This document shows positions 18,087-24,815 of a stretch of DNA of 39,617 bases, one piece after another. This stretch comes from a virus: positions 1 through 39,617 of IMG/VR virus record IMGVR_UViG_3300033143_001167; one strand, 5' to 3'. Position 1 is the stretch's first letter; the number at the start of each line of letters is the position of its first letter. A program made the translations under genes and the position numbers. The notes under the pieces were generated by a model, which was not told the DNA's origin, did not search any database, and saw only the letters and a list, made by a program, of their open reading frames with translations.

Positions 18087-19519
18087 CTTCGTCTCCCGTG
18101 CGATCTAAGCACTTTAGGTTGTCTTCGTTTATGTCTTCCGCGGTCCTGTAATAATGTGTGGCCTTCACCAGCTCCCATGAGTCCATATTCACATGCTTCA
18201 CATACGTGGCTGTATTTGTTCTTATCAGGTTTATCTACGAACTTCTCACCGCCGCCAACGTTAACACGTCTGAATTTGAATCCACCAGCCAAGCCCTTGC
18301 GTAGCATGGTACACTTAGGCCCAACGATAAAAGCGGGTTCACCAGCCATCGTATATGTAATGAGGTTACTGACAACAGCGTTCCTTCTAATCTCTACGTC
18401 GTTAGATCGATCATCGACTGGCTGAGCGTCAATACCCATCGCCTGAAGTATATCGAATGGTGTACGCTTATCGGTCTGAGCACCTTCAGTCCCCGCCGGG
18501 TCACCCCAGATCTCAAAGGTACAACCCCGGTAGATGCCTGTATTTAGTATTCGTTGTAGCTCGGGTCCAAACTGTAGCGCCGCCATATCTTCCGTTACTA
18601 ACTCGTCGATTGCTTGCCACTGGCCAGACACAGTACGCTGGAGGATAACGGCTGCTGGAGTAAGCCCGAAGTCCAAGCCGACGTATAAAGTGTCGCTTAC
18701 GACCGGTAGCGGCTTTGTTGAGAAGTGTATGTCGTCGTGGTATTGTGGGTAAACTGGCTTGCCGTCTTGCACGAAACCGTATCTGCCGTGTACGTATACA
18801 TTTATCCATTCTTGGTCCTTACCTGGTTGCATGTTCTGGTAGTACCCTTCCGGGAGGTTTTCGACATTCTCTGCGTCCGCACTCTCGCCGCTAGGTTGGT
18901 GGAATACTTCCCACGTGTCGGGCTTCTGCTCTTCGAACATGTTGTAGATCCAATGGTCGACGTCTGGGGGATTAGTATCCATCCAGATTCCATACCACGA
19001 AGGTCCGCCTTCGCGCTTAGAAGGGTAACGACCAACACGACCCATGAGCATGTCAAAAATTGGACGAGGTATGTGTCTGCTCTCATTTATAAAGGCTCCT
19101 GTCAATTCTAACGATAATAGTTTCTTCACGTCGTCAGGCCTGTCCAGGGCACGGAACATGACCTCACAGTGCATGGTAGTACCGTCAGGGAGTTGCTTCT
19201 CTATGGTGTACAGCATGTCGGTGACACGGTATTCGCCCATGTCACGTGGGATCCAGTCGAAGAATGTTTGGATGGTGGTATCTTGTAATTCACGGTATGA
19301 GTTACGTATGATGGCAAAGCGTGTCTTGCGTACGCGTTCCAGGTTAGGTTCCTGGGCCTGGGCACGTGCTAGTATTTCCATCACGCAGGCTACTGACTTG
19401 CCGGATCCAATCGGCCCGATCAGGAGGCGTACGAAAGCATCGCTAGCGTGAAACTGTGTGGCAGTTTTCGTTGCTCTATATATTATGGCGTTGACCGCCT
19501 GGCGTGCTACATTGTTCAT
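18083..19519 (-). CDS. Terminase large subunit
   Basis: 478 residues: the packaging motor with an N-terminal ATPase and C-terminal nuclease. The Walker A motif is GPIGSGKS (residues 35-42). The Walker B region reads LTGAFINES, with Glu present but Asn where Asp is common, as occurs in this family. The nuclease domain shows LYVGLDFGLTP with its metal-binding Asp near residue 280, IWGDPAGTEG, and a late acidic site near HVCEACEYG. It starts with an ATGA overlap to the small subunit and ends with an ATGA overlap to the portal. Confidence 0.92.
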   Translation of the reverse strand: MNNVARQAVNAIIYRATKTATQFHASDAFVRLLIGPIGSGKSVACVMEILARAQAQEPNLERVRKTRFAIIRNSYRELQDTTIQTFFDWIPRDMGEYRVTDMLYTIEKQLPDGTTMHCEVMFRALDRPDDVKKLLSLELTGAFINESRHIPRPIFDMLMGRVGRYPSKREGGPSWYGIWMDTNPPDVDHWIYNMFEEQKPDTWEVFHQPSGESADAENVENLPEGYYQNMQPGKDQEWINVYVHGRYGFVQDGKPVYPQYHDDIHFSTKPLPVVSDTLYVGLDFGLTPAAVILQRTVSGQWQAIDELVTEDMAALQFGPELQRILNTGIYRGCTFEIWGDPAGTEGAQTDKRTPFDILQAMGIDAQPVDDRSNDVEIRRNAVVSNLITYTMAGEPAFIVGPKCTMLRKGLAGGFKFRRVNVGGGEKFVDKPDKNKYSHVCEACEYGLMGAGEGHTLLQDRGRHKRRQPKVLRSHGRRR

Positions 19520-19860
19520 GCGAATTCAACCTCCGCTGGTATGAAGTCTGTAACCAGGGGCTCTACTACATTCTCTATGAGGTTGGGTGGTTTAGCTTCT
19601 ATGGGGATAGCAGCGGATTCGTGTGCTATCATCTGGAACGAGAATGTGGCCTGTGCGTTGAGGGTTGCGTTGATGTCGATGGCCTTGGTCTTAGGGAAGC
19701 GGTATCCGATGAGATCAGCTGCTGCCGCGCGGCGTACGCCTGGCTCTACGACCTTTGCTGACATGATCTCGAACATCACTTTGATAGGATCTGCGTACAT
19801 TGCGCTATACTTATCGTATAGGTCAATATACTGCTCCCGATCTGCTTTGGTGCGTGACAT
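19516..19860 (-). CDS. Terminase small subunit
   Basis: 114 residues. The sequence after the start (SRTKADREQYIDLYDKY, then ADPIKVMFEIMSAKVVEPGV and RRAAAADLIGYRFPKTKAID) matches podovirus small terminases that recognise the packaging site. The C-terminal half is hydrophobic and probably oligomerises. I chose ATG 19860: AGGA precedes it at a proper distance, whereas the upstream ATG at 19920 would place its codons over the promoter at 19898-19927. The first gene of the leftward virion operon and directly upstream of the large subunit. Confidence 0.82.
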   Translation of the reverse strand: MSRTKADREQYIDLYDKYSAMYADPIKVMFEIMSAKVVEPGVRRAAAADLIGYRFPKTKAIDINATLNAQATFSFQMIAHESAAIPIEAKPPNLIENVVEPLVTDFIPAEVEFA

Positions 19861-19897
19861 ATGTGGTCCTGGTGGTTGTTTATACTGGTATTGGTCG

Positions 19898-19927
19898 ATT
19901 ATACGCCGATTTGGCAGCAAATGTACA
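19898..19927 (-). promoter_or_regulatory. Leftward promoter for the virion operon
   Basis: Minus strand: TGTACA (19927-19922), 18-base spacer, TATAAT (19903-19898), with ATG 19860 about 30 bases past the predicted start of transcription. The context TGTGTACATTTG resembles TGTTTACATTTG at the early promoters, suggesting a shared phage consensus. Confidence 0.6.
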
Positions 19928-20164
19928 CAGTGCGATACAGACGGCCTTATTGGAATGTAGCGATATACCTATATTCTGGTGTATCTACATATATATTATA
20001 TTATATGGAGGGTTTAGATTGTCCTTAACATGAGGACCCATGGAACTTTACAAAAACTGTGTGGGAAGGCCTATTCTGTAATCTGAAGAGGCTATAAGGA
20101 GGGCCCCGGGTGCCTAGTTATGTATTAAGGGTGGGTCGGGGTTTCCCTCCCTATGGTCCAAACA

Positions 20165-20262
20165 ACCACACCCACAAATGGATGCACACCATTAAAGATA
20201 CACCCACATGTGGGTATGATAATACACCCATTCTGTTTTAGTAATACTCCCACTTGTGGGTG
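20165..20262. repeat. Operator/iteron-like array of ACCCAC half-sites
   Basis: A perfect 14-base palindrome ACCCACATGTGGGT lies at 20202-20215 and a related inverted repeat CCCACTTGTGGG at 20249-20260. A partial site (ACCCACAAATGG) begins at 20170. The direct motif ATACACCCA occurs at 20198 and 20222, and ATACTCCCA at 20244, a spacing of 24 and 22 bases or about two helical turns. The last site overlaps a weak -35 element. This is the layout expected of a repressor or initiator binding array. Confidence 0.6.
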
Positions 20263-20280
20263 CTATCAATTCAATATAAT
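20254..20280 (+). promoter_or_regulatory. Candidate early promoter overlapping an operator
   Basis: TTGTGG (20254-20259), 15-base spacer, TATAAT (20275-20280). The spacer is short and the -35 is weak, but it overlaps the CCCACTTGTGGG inverted repeat. Further TATAAT-like boxes lie at 20286 and 20291, so the exact start is uncertain. It would drive the gene at 20358. Confidence 0.4.
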
Positions 20281-20357
20281 CATTATATAATATACTCATC
20301 AAATAAATAAATAAACATTTAAGTTTATTTTGATAGTTTGATTGAGAAGATAATATC

Positions 20358-20567
20358 ATGTCTAAATTGATTATTAAGAATGGTTCTAAACGAACTGGAG
20401 TTGGTGATTATATCAAAAAGAGAATAATGGAATGTTATGAAAATGAAGTTGAGATTGATATTGACCAACTTGCTAAAGAAGCAAATGAGAAACTTGGAAG
20501 TAAAACAAATGCCAAGTGTGTAAGTTGGTACATATCAGATATGAGAAAGAATGATATGTTCAAGTAG
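20358..20567 (+). CDS. Small DNA-binding-like protein, paralogue 1
   Basis: 69 residues, basic N-terminus (SKLIIKNGSKRTGVGDYIKK) and a C-terminal segment EKLGSKTNAKCVSWYISDMR. It is clearly paralogous to the protein at 20974-21219 and more distantly to the C-terminal half of that at 30937-31296. The pattern of two helices, a loop and a WY-containing helix ending in basic residues looks like a small winged-helix or helix-turn-helix domain. The function is not established. First rightward gene after the control region, so probably expressed early. An AGRE-rich site (AGAAG) serves as ribosome site. A CAAGGATG hairpin follows the stop. Confidence 0.75.
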   Translation: MSKLIIKNGSKRTGVGDYIKKRIMECYENEVEIDIDQLAKEANEKLGSKTNAKCVSWYISDMRKNDMFK

Positions 20568-20575
20568 AACTTGAA

Positions 20576-20591
20576 GAGACAAGGATGTCTC
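20576..20591 (+). promoter_or_regulatory. CsrA-type hairpin (perfect 6-bp stem, AGGA loop)
   Basis: GAGACA-AGGA-TGTCTC immediately after the stop at 20567. The core ACAAGGAUGU matches the published CsrA/RsmA SELEX consensus RUACARGGAUGU, with GGA exposed in a tetraloop. No U-run follows, so it is not a terminator. Confidence 0.65.
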
Positions 20592-20615
20592 ACTATTATT
20601 AACTTGGAGAACAAC

Positions 20616-20720
20616 ATGAAACTATTAGAAAATGTATACTTTTGGATTGTAACAACTGTGCTTGCTAGTATCCCAGCTGCACTGCTAGGTATCTGGATTG
20701 GTAAAGCGATAGACTTCTAG
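20616..20720 (+). CDS. 34-residue single-span membrane peptide
   Basis: ATG with TTGGAG ten bases upstream, reading MKLLENVYFWIVTTVLASIP and then a second hydrophobic run (AALLGIWIGKAIDF). It is essentially one transmembrane helix with a short charged start and end. It lies between two CsrA-type hairpins, the second being a terminator. A pinholin-like or host-interaction role is possible, but early-region location argues against simple lysis. The coding evidence is its ribosome site and composition; function is unknown. Confidence 0.6.
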   Translation: MKLLENVYFWIVTTVLASIPAALLGIWIGKAIDF

Positions 20721-20724
20721 CGTG

Positions 20725-20750
20725 AACGGACAAGGATGTCCGTTTTTTTT
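20725..20750 (+). terminator. Intrinsic terminator carrying a CsrA-type loop
   Basis: An 8-bp stem AACGGACA/TGTCCGTT around an AGGA loop (20725-20744), running directly into T residues up to 20750. It ends the transcript of the first two early genes. The stem-loop also fits the CsrA binding consensus, so the two functions may be combined. Confidence 0.85.
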
Positions 20751-20766
20751 ATGCCTGCTTGCTGGG

Positions 20767-20838
20767 TTGACGGGGGGTAAAAGAAAAGGGAGGGTCGGGG
20801 GTTGGTCCCACCCAGCCACCAAACCACTCCAAGCCAGC
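20767..20838. repeat. G-rich block and CCAAGCCAGC repeat, copy 1
   Basis: TTGACGGGGGG (20767-20777) and CCAAGCCAGC (20829-20838) in the gap after the first terminator. Both motifs recur after the second terminator (TTGACGGGGGT at 21335-21345, CCAAGCCAGC at 21289-21298). The segment also contains GGTTGG/CCAGCC, which can pair. Together with the paralogous genes this indicates an old duplication of gene, terminator and spacer. Confidence 0.5.
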
Positions 20839-20876
20839 AATCACGCACGACTGGAGAAATACTTGAAAGATATTTG

Positions 20877-20905
20877 TTTACATTTGACTCAATTGAGTGT
20901 ATAAT
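20877..20905 (+). promoter_or_regulatory. Strong sigma-70-like promoter with palindromic spacer
   Basis: TTTACA (20877-20882), 17-base spacer, TATAAT (20900-20905). The spacer contains the perfect 12-base palindrome ACTCAATTGAGT (20887-20898), a plausible repressor site. It drives the gene at 20974. Confidence 0.8.
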
Positions 20906-20973
20906 ATTTATATTGAGTGTGAGTATTATCAAGTTATCCAAATTTGAGCTTCACTTGATTATTGGAGAACAAT

Positions 20974-21219
20974 ATGAAGTTATTAGTAAAGAATGGTCGT
21001 AAAGGAACAGGGGTTGGAAGTTACTGCAAGAAAGCAATCATGAAAGCTTACGTTGAAGAGCAAGAGATTGATCTTGAAGTACTTGCTACTGAAGCAAACA
21101 AGAAGCTTGGTAGTAAGACTAATGCAAGATGCTTGCGTTGGTACATTAACGATCTTGAGAAAACAGGGAAGTTTGCTATGAAGAAAGAAGATATTAAGAA
21201 AGAGTTTGAAATAGCTTAG
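20974..21219 (+). CDS. Small DNA-binding-like protein, paralogue 2
   Basis: 81 residues (MKLLVKNGRKGTGVGSYCKK...). The segment KKLGSKTNARCLRWYINDLE aligns closely with paralogue 1 at 20358-20567, and the C-terminal 20 residues add a charged helix. ATG 20974 is preferred over a TTG at 20962, because the TTGGAG at that point is the ribosome site. It has its own strong promoter and terminator. The shared domain, basic character and position in the control region suggest a transcription or nucleoid regulator. This is inference. Confidence 0.75.
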   Translation: MKLLVKNGRKGTGVGSYCKKAIMKAYVEEQEIDLEVLATEANKKLGSKTNARCLRWYINDLEKTGKFAMKKEDIKKEFEIA

Positions 21220-21237
21220 TATCTTGCGTGTATAAGT

Positions 21238-21277
21238 AAGCTAGAGAGTCTGACATGAGCTCTCTAGCTTTCTTTTT
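21238..21277 (+). terminator. Intrinsic terminator after paralogue 2
   Basis: An 11-bp perfect stem AAGCTAGAGAG/CTCTCTAGCTT (21238-21248 with 21260-21270), 11-base loop, then a T-rich tail (TCTTTTT). It isolates the upstream gene from the long AT-rich gap. Confidence 0.88.
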
Positions 21278-21952
21278 GCCCAGTTTATCCAAGCCAGCCA
21301 CCAATCAAGCTAAATCGGATTGTCGAGAGGAGGATTGACGGGGGTCTAAGGCCTTGCATATATACGAGTATTAGGTAGAGGGTTCGGTGGCTCGCTCGGA
21401 TGGTGGCTGGGAAGGTCGACGTATTTGTGAAAGTGGTCGAATATCAACCAATCAGACCAGAGTAGTATCCAAAACGTTAGTTTTCAGTTTCATTTATATA
21501 TATATAAATCCCTCATATCCTCATATATCTATATCTATATTTATCAACTACATATAAATCAATACTATAATACTATTTCATCCTTATTTACGTTTAAAAT
21601 CAATCAGTTACGCATAGTGTTTTAGAACTTTCACCAAATACTATTAGTATCACGTTCAATACTTTATCCTCTAGCTACTCGCATCGACAATCAAATGTAT
21701 GTATCAATAGCGTAATATAGCATTGCCAGTTTCAGTCAAAGTAGTATCGGACCAACACTATTTAGTACTGCAAACACTGGTCAATAATCAACCAGAGGAT
21801 ACATCCAATCCGGACGTAGAATGCTAGAGAAATATGCTTAAAACTAGAGAGATATTTGTATCTACAGAAACTCGATGATGTTATAATATATTTAATGAAA
21901 GTACAGTTTATTCAGTACTTCCATTACCTTCAAACTATCAAGAGAGAACAAT
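21278..21952. other. Long AT-rich gap without a gene
   Basis: About 675 bases with no supported coding frame. The start holds copy 2 of the CCAAGCCAGC and TTGACGGGGG motifs. CCAGCCACC (21293-21301) can pair with GGTGGCTGG near 21403. After that, long A/T runs (TATATATATA near 21498) and repeated AGTAGTATC motifs (near 21465 and 21740) precede the promoter box at 21872. Base composition and repeats would suit a replication origin, but no initiator-type array is definite. Confidence 0.5.
21872..21887 (+). promoter_or_regulatory. Conserved -10 region upstream of the early operon
   Basis: TCGATGATGTTATAAT, identical in 15 of 16 positions to 36429-36444 before the nucleotide-metabolism operon. 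The -10 is TATAAT at 21882-21887. No good -35 lies at 17 bases, which suggests an extended -10 or an activator-dependent class. Confidence 0.55.
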
Positions 21953-22228
21953 ATGTCAGATAACACCCGTATGTCAAACGTAGTAAACATTCTCACAGAC
22001 AATACAAAACAACGTATCTCACGTGATCAAGTTGCTAAAGCTACCATCTTCCTAGATGATGCTGTTCAGTTTCATGCTGACCGTGAACGTCCACTTCACG
22101 AATCCTTCGTCATCAGTAGCTGTCACGAACACTTCAATCTAGACGAAACTACTTCTCTTGCATTACTATCAGACTCTGTCAATAAGTACTGTAAGACTCA
22201 TCCACTGACTTCAGTAGAATACATCTAA
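21953..22228 (+). CDS. Early protein, unknown
   Basis: 91 residues, unrecognised. Starts MSDNTRMSNVVNILTDNTK. A central part (DQVAKATIFLDDAVQFHADR) is helical and acidic, and the end (DETTSLALLSDSVNKYC) is also helical. Cys and His are few and there is no membrane span. It begins the main rightward operon with the leader CAAGAGAGAACAATATG, repeated before the next gene. Probably a small host-takeover protein by location only. Confidence 0.7.
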   Translation: MSDNTRMSNVVNILTDNTKQRISRDQVAKATIFLDDAVQFHADRERPLHESFVISSCHEHFNLDETTSLALLSDSVNKYCKTHPLTSVEYI

Positions 22229-22242
22229 ACAATAACACTAAC

Positions 22243-22256
22243 TGACAAGGATGTCA
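22243..22256 (+). promoter_or_regulatory. CsrA-type hairpin
   Basis: TGACA-AGGA-TGTCA, a 5-bp stem with the AGGA loop, between the stop at 22228 and the next ribosome site. The core ACAAGGAUGU fits the CsrA/RsmA consensus. Confidence 0.6.
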
Positions 22257-22276
22257 ATCACTCAAGAGAGAACAAT

Positions 22277-22477
22277 ATGAACAAGTTATCAACAACTGAA
22301 CAGAAACAAAGAAAGTATGAAAGATCACTAGCAAAGTCATTTGATGACTTCGGGGACAAATTGAAAGCTGGAAGAGGGTTCTGGAGGAACGGGGTGATAT
22401 GTAATGACCCGATAGAATGTTTAGCTAAGAGAACAGAATGTTATAATAAAGCAGCGATGTTAAGAAGAAACTACTAG
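22277..22477 (+). CDS. Early basic protein, unknown
   Basis: 66 residues, basic: MNKLSTTEQKQRKYERSLAK, then FDDFGDKLKAGRGFWRNGVI and a C-terminal helix (AKRTECYNKAAMLRRNY). A helical nucleic-acid- or protein-binding peptide is possible. It is preceded by the same CAAGAGAGAACAAT leader as the gene upstream and followed one base after its stop by the next ATG. No family recognised. Confidence 0.65.
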   Translation: MNKLSTTEQKQRKYERSLAKSFDDFGDKLKAGRGFWRNGVICNDPIECLAKRTECYNKAAMLRRNY

Positions 22478-22478
22478 A

Positions 22479-22757
22479 ATGTTTAACGAGTATGACAGTT
22501 GCGTGAATGACTACAAACATGACCACGAGGACAGATCAATGAGTAATATGATTACGCTGAACCCCGCATTTGGACGGGATTACTCGTCGAGTGAGTATGT
22601 ATACGCTGCATGGAAACACGGACAGCCATTTAGAGTCTATCAGAAAGATCATGAATGGAACGGACGGATGATCAGTATACGTGATATAACTGATGAGACT
22701 GTGCGTGTACGGTTTAATAAAGGTACAGAGATCACATTAATAGGAGCAAAAGAATGA
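22479..22757 (+). CDS. Early protein, unknown
   Basis: Up to 92 residues. The first ATG (22479) is weakly supported. ATG 22539 (MSNMITLNPAFGRD...) has GAGGA at proper distance and may be the true start, giving 72 residues. The body (EYVYAAWKHGQPFRVYQKD, then RDITDETVRVRFNKGTEITL) is beta-rich, like a small SH3-like or translation-barrel fold. Its end overlaps the next gene by four bases (ATGA). Function unknown. Confidence 0.65.
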   Translation: MFNEYDSCVNDYKHDHEDRSMSNMITLNPAFGRDYSSSEYVYAAWKHGQPFRVYQKDHEWNGRMISIRDITDETVRVRFNKGTEITLIGAKE

Positions 22758-22975
22758 AGTGGCTTATAATATTAATGACAATAAGTACAGATGTGATAGC
22801 TCGCGGGAATAGTTGCGATTCTAGTTTAGGATGTAATTCGTTTATATATTTGTTAAATGCAGGGGTTGCATTTGGACTTGTAATGTTATACGAAAAGCTA
22901 TTCGGTTGGGGCGTAGGCGCATGTTGGACTGCTGGTATATTTACAGTTATAATAATGAGTGCCTTGTTTAAATGA
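22754..22975 (+). CDS. Small membrane protein, holin-like candidate
   Basis: 73 residues. A hydrophobic N-terminus (MKWLIILMTISTDVIA) resembles a signal or anchor. After a Cys-containing loop (NSCDSSLGC) come two further spans (YLLNAGVAFGLVMLYEKLF and CWTAGIFTVIIMSALFK). The size and topology suit a class I/II holin, but it is in the early operon rather than with late genes, so an anti-host membrane role is equally likely. Translationally coupled to the gene before it. Confidence 0.6.
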   Translation: MKWLIILMTISTDVIARGNSCDSSLGCNSFIYLLNAGVAFGLVMLYEKLFGWGVGACWTAGIFTVIIMSALFK

Positions 22976-22982
22976 GAACATA

Positions 22983-22994
22983 GCCAAGGATGGC
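22983..22994 (+). promoter_or_regulatory. CsrA-type hairpin, short stem
   Basis: GCCA-AGGA-TGGC just after the stop at 22975. The stem bases differ from the other copies but still pair, while the CA-AGGA-TG core is kept, which points to selection on the structure. Confidence 0.5.
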
Positions 22995-23066
22995 GCTGTA
23001 TGGCAGTGTGTACTGTCACTGAGGATTGCTAAAGCATGAAACAGCTAATAATATTCGGAGATACAA

Positions 23067-23246
23067 ATGAAGAACATTGACATTAAAGTAACTGGTAAGA
23101 AAATGGTTATCACGATTGACATCACTAAAGAGTTTGGACTGTCTAAGTCTGAGAAGTCACGTGTGATTGCTACGTCTGGTGGTAACATATCAGTACCTGG
23201 TCATGAAGAAATCAAGCTTGGCTTGAACTGTTACACAGCTGCATGA
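23067..23246 (+). CDS. Early 59-residue protein, unknown
   Basis: Starts MKNIDIKVTGKKMVITIDIT and continues EFGLSKSEKSRVIATSGGNIS with a short tail ending TAA. GGAG lies eight bases before ATG. A beta-rich start followed by a helix with KSEKSR. Similar short proteins annotated only as hypothetical are common in phages. It overlaps the next start by four bases (ATGA). Confidence 0.7.
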   Translation: MKNIDIKVTGKKMVITIDITKEFGLSKSEKSRVIATSGGNISVPGHEEIKLGLNCYTAA

Positions 23247-23410
23247 TAAAAGAAGGTGACACAGTAATGTGTGACGGCCTGGAGGTATTTGTCGAAGAGA
23301 TTGATACCTCCAGGAATATTGCGTTTGTGTTTGATTACATAAACTATAATGGCGGCTGGATAAAGCTGTCGGAATTAGAGGAGAAGACGAATGAACAAAA
23401 CGTGCAGTGA
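23243..23410 (+). CDS. Early 55-residue protein, unknown
   Basis: Begins MIKEGDTVMCDGLEVFVEEI and ends with SELEEKTNEQNVQ. The pattern (GDTV, EVFVEEID, IAFVFDYINYNGGW) looks like a small beta-barrel or SH3-like fold. It is coupled by ATGA to the gene upstream and overlaps the zinc-ribbon gene downstream by 20 bases. Function unknown. Confidence 0.65.
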   Translation: MIKEGDTVMCDGLEVFVEEIDTSRNIAFVFDYINYNGGWIKLSELEEKTNEQNVQ

Positions 23411-23825
23411 ATGCCTGGTCAATAAAGACGTGGTACACTTCAATAAGAATGTAAATGCGATTGATGGCCTACAGAATGCCTGTCGTGAATGTGCTAACGC
23501 TAAGCGGCGAGTACCAAGAGATGGTATGTTAGGTGCACCTGTATATCATTACGTGTGTAGCTCGTATGAATATCCAACGGCTGATGAGGTCGATGAGGAT
23601 GCAATAACAATGCAGGTACATGCAGTATGCAACACATTGGATGCGTCGATTGAGTATATGTTTGAGCTTATACAATGTTTGAATGCCCCACATGATACAG
23701 ATCTGGAAGTACAGAGAGCTACAACAATGGTATGGGATCCGATAAATGATGTACTAAGACTGCGGTATAAGTGTTGTGGTACAGTATACATAGTAAGCAG
23801 AATAGAGGTATATAATGCAATATAA
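23391..23825 (+). CDS. Zinc-ribbon protein
   Basis: 144 residues. Two CxxC pairs at Cys5/Cys8 and Cys31/Cys34, separated by HFNKNVNAIDGLQNA, form the zinc ribbon often seen at the start of phage HNH nucleases and regulators. There is no HNH motif in the remaining part, which is an acidic helical and beta segment (ADEVDEDAITMQVHAV, later RLRYKCCGTVYIVS). GAGGAG gives a good ribosome site. Likely a nucleic-acid- or protein-binding regulator. Confidence 0.7.
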   Translation: MNKTCSECLVNKDVVHFNKNVNAIDGLQNACRECANAKRRVPRDGMLGAPVYHYVCSSYEYPTADEVDEDAITMQVHAVCNTLDASIEYMFELIQCLNAPHDTDLEVQRATTMVWDPINDVLRLRYKCCGTVYIVSRIEVYNAI

Positions 23826-24327
23826 ACTTGAGATACTACATATGCAAGGCGATGGATATGTGCATTTGGACAGTCCGATAGTAAATATACGTGACAGTTC
23901 AGCAGATGACTTTAAAAGAGGCATATTGAGTGTTGCCATTGATGTAATTGAAGAAGCAGAGATCGGGGATTATGAAAAACCTGATCTTAAGCGGATCACT
24001 AAGGAAGTGCTTCGATATTGGAATGACAATATTGATAATCATATGGATGAGTTAATGACATCAGCATTGCGTAGAGGTGATGCTAATGGATTGATAGATA
24101 CGAGTAGCATTGTATACGGTGACGTAGAAGCTGATCTACCAGAACTTGATGAAGGTGCACTTTATGATGTCCTGGATGAGAATGTTGAAGGTCCTGACTA
24201 CTATGCAGAGCTAAGAATGACAGCAGTGTTTGGCGTGAGTGTCATTGACATCCACGGTGATAATGATAAACCTGGTCACAATTCGTTTGTAAGAGTGATC
24301 GCAATTAAACTAGACGGAGAAAAGTAA
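23815..24327 (+). CDS. Acidic early protein, unknown
   Basis: 170 residues with strong negative charge (DLKRITKEVLRYWNDNIDN, then a long Asp/Glu-rich part around EADLPELDEGALYDVLDE). The last 35 residues are beta-like (FGVSVIDIHGDNDKP). Acidic early phage proteins sometimes act as DNA mimics against host nucleases; here that is only a possibility. It overlaps the upstream gene by 11 bases and touches the next at a shared stop-start. Confidence 0.65.
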   Translation: MQYKLEILHMQGDGYVHLDSPIVNIRDSSADDFKRGILSVAIDVIEEAEIGDYEKPDLKRITKEVLRYWNDNIDNHMDELMTSALRRGDANGLIDTSSIVYGDVEADLPELDEGALYDVLDENVEGPDYYAELRMTAVFGVSVIDIHGDNDKPGHNSFVRVIAIKLDGEK

Positions 24328-24815
24328 TGACTGTAACAATACAGAAATTTAGAGAGTCAAGACGGCGTGTGAATCATGGAACATGTCCACAGTTAGCTGA
24401 CTGGGATGTACAAAGTGAGGAAGCGTTCGTGTACGGTACACCTAGTAACTTCTGGGGATACATTGAGATTGTACCAGTATGGACGTGTCCGAAGGATGTA
24501 GACAAACCCAATGAGATTGAAATGTATCAGTTGACATTGGAAAACTTTGACTGGTTACGCGGTGACTATAACGATCTGGAAGTGAAGCTTTATGAATTCA
24601 TGAAGGACTGCGGTACATTTGAAACACCAGAAGAAGCGGCGTATGCAAGAGCTGAACGTATATGCGAAAAGGCAATGCAGGTATTCTGGTCAACAGTGGC
24701 AAGTAGCTACACAGAGATTGGATCAGGTGATCTGAGTCCTGAAGATACGATGCACTTTGAAAATGTATGTATGCACACTATAATGGCTTGGAGAGACGGC
24801 AATGACAACAGTTAG
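24327..24815 (+). CDS. Early protein, unknown
   Basis: 162 residues, acidic. Segments include SRRRVNHGTCPQLADWDVQ, then NEIEMYQLTLENFDWLRGDY and YARAERICEKAMQVFWST. Helical with several Trp. No motif is recognised. It is joined to neighbours by TAATG on one side and an overlap of 14 bases on the other, so it is part of the same polycistron. Confidence 0.65.
   Translation: MTVTIQKFRESRRRVNHGTCPQLADWDVQSEEAFVYGTPSNFWGYIEIVPVWTCPKDVDKPNEIEMYQLTLENFDWLRGDYNDLEVKLYEFMKDCGTFETPEEAAYARAERICEKAMQVFWSTVASSYTEIGSGDLSPEDTMHFENVCMHTIMAWRDGNDNS

Larger units (their letters stand above)
19928..20357. other. Divergent control region between virion and early operons
   Basis: No gene is seen. The left half is G/C-rich blocks (GGGTCGGGG, GGGAGGG type). 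The right half is AT-rich and holds the palindromic operator-like array at 20165-20262 and a candidate rightward promoter. Being the switch point between the two transcription directions, it may also carry a replication or packaging signal. Confidence 0.6.

Noticed and set aside
20165-20262. CRISPR array
   Set aside because: Repeats are short, palindromic and spaced about 23 bases without proper spacers, and no cas genes are nearby. The Cas4-like DUF2800 gene is a replication-module nuclease.
23036-23080. 14-codon frame starting MKQLIIFGD before the 59-residue gene
   Set aside because: Too short, no good ribosome site, and it overlaps the ribosome site of the real gene.
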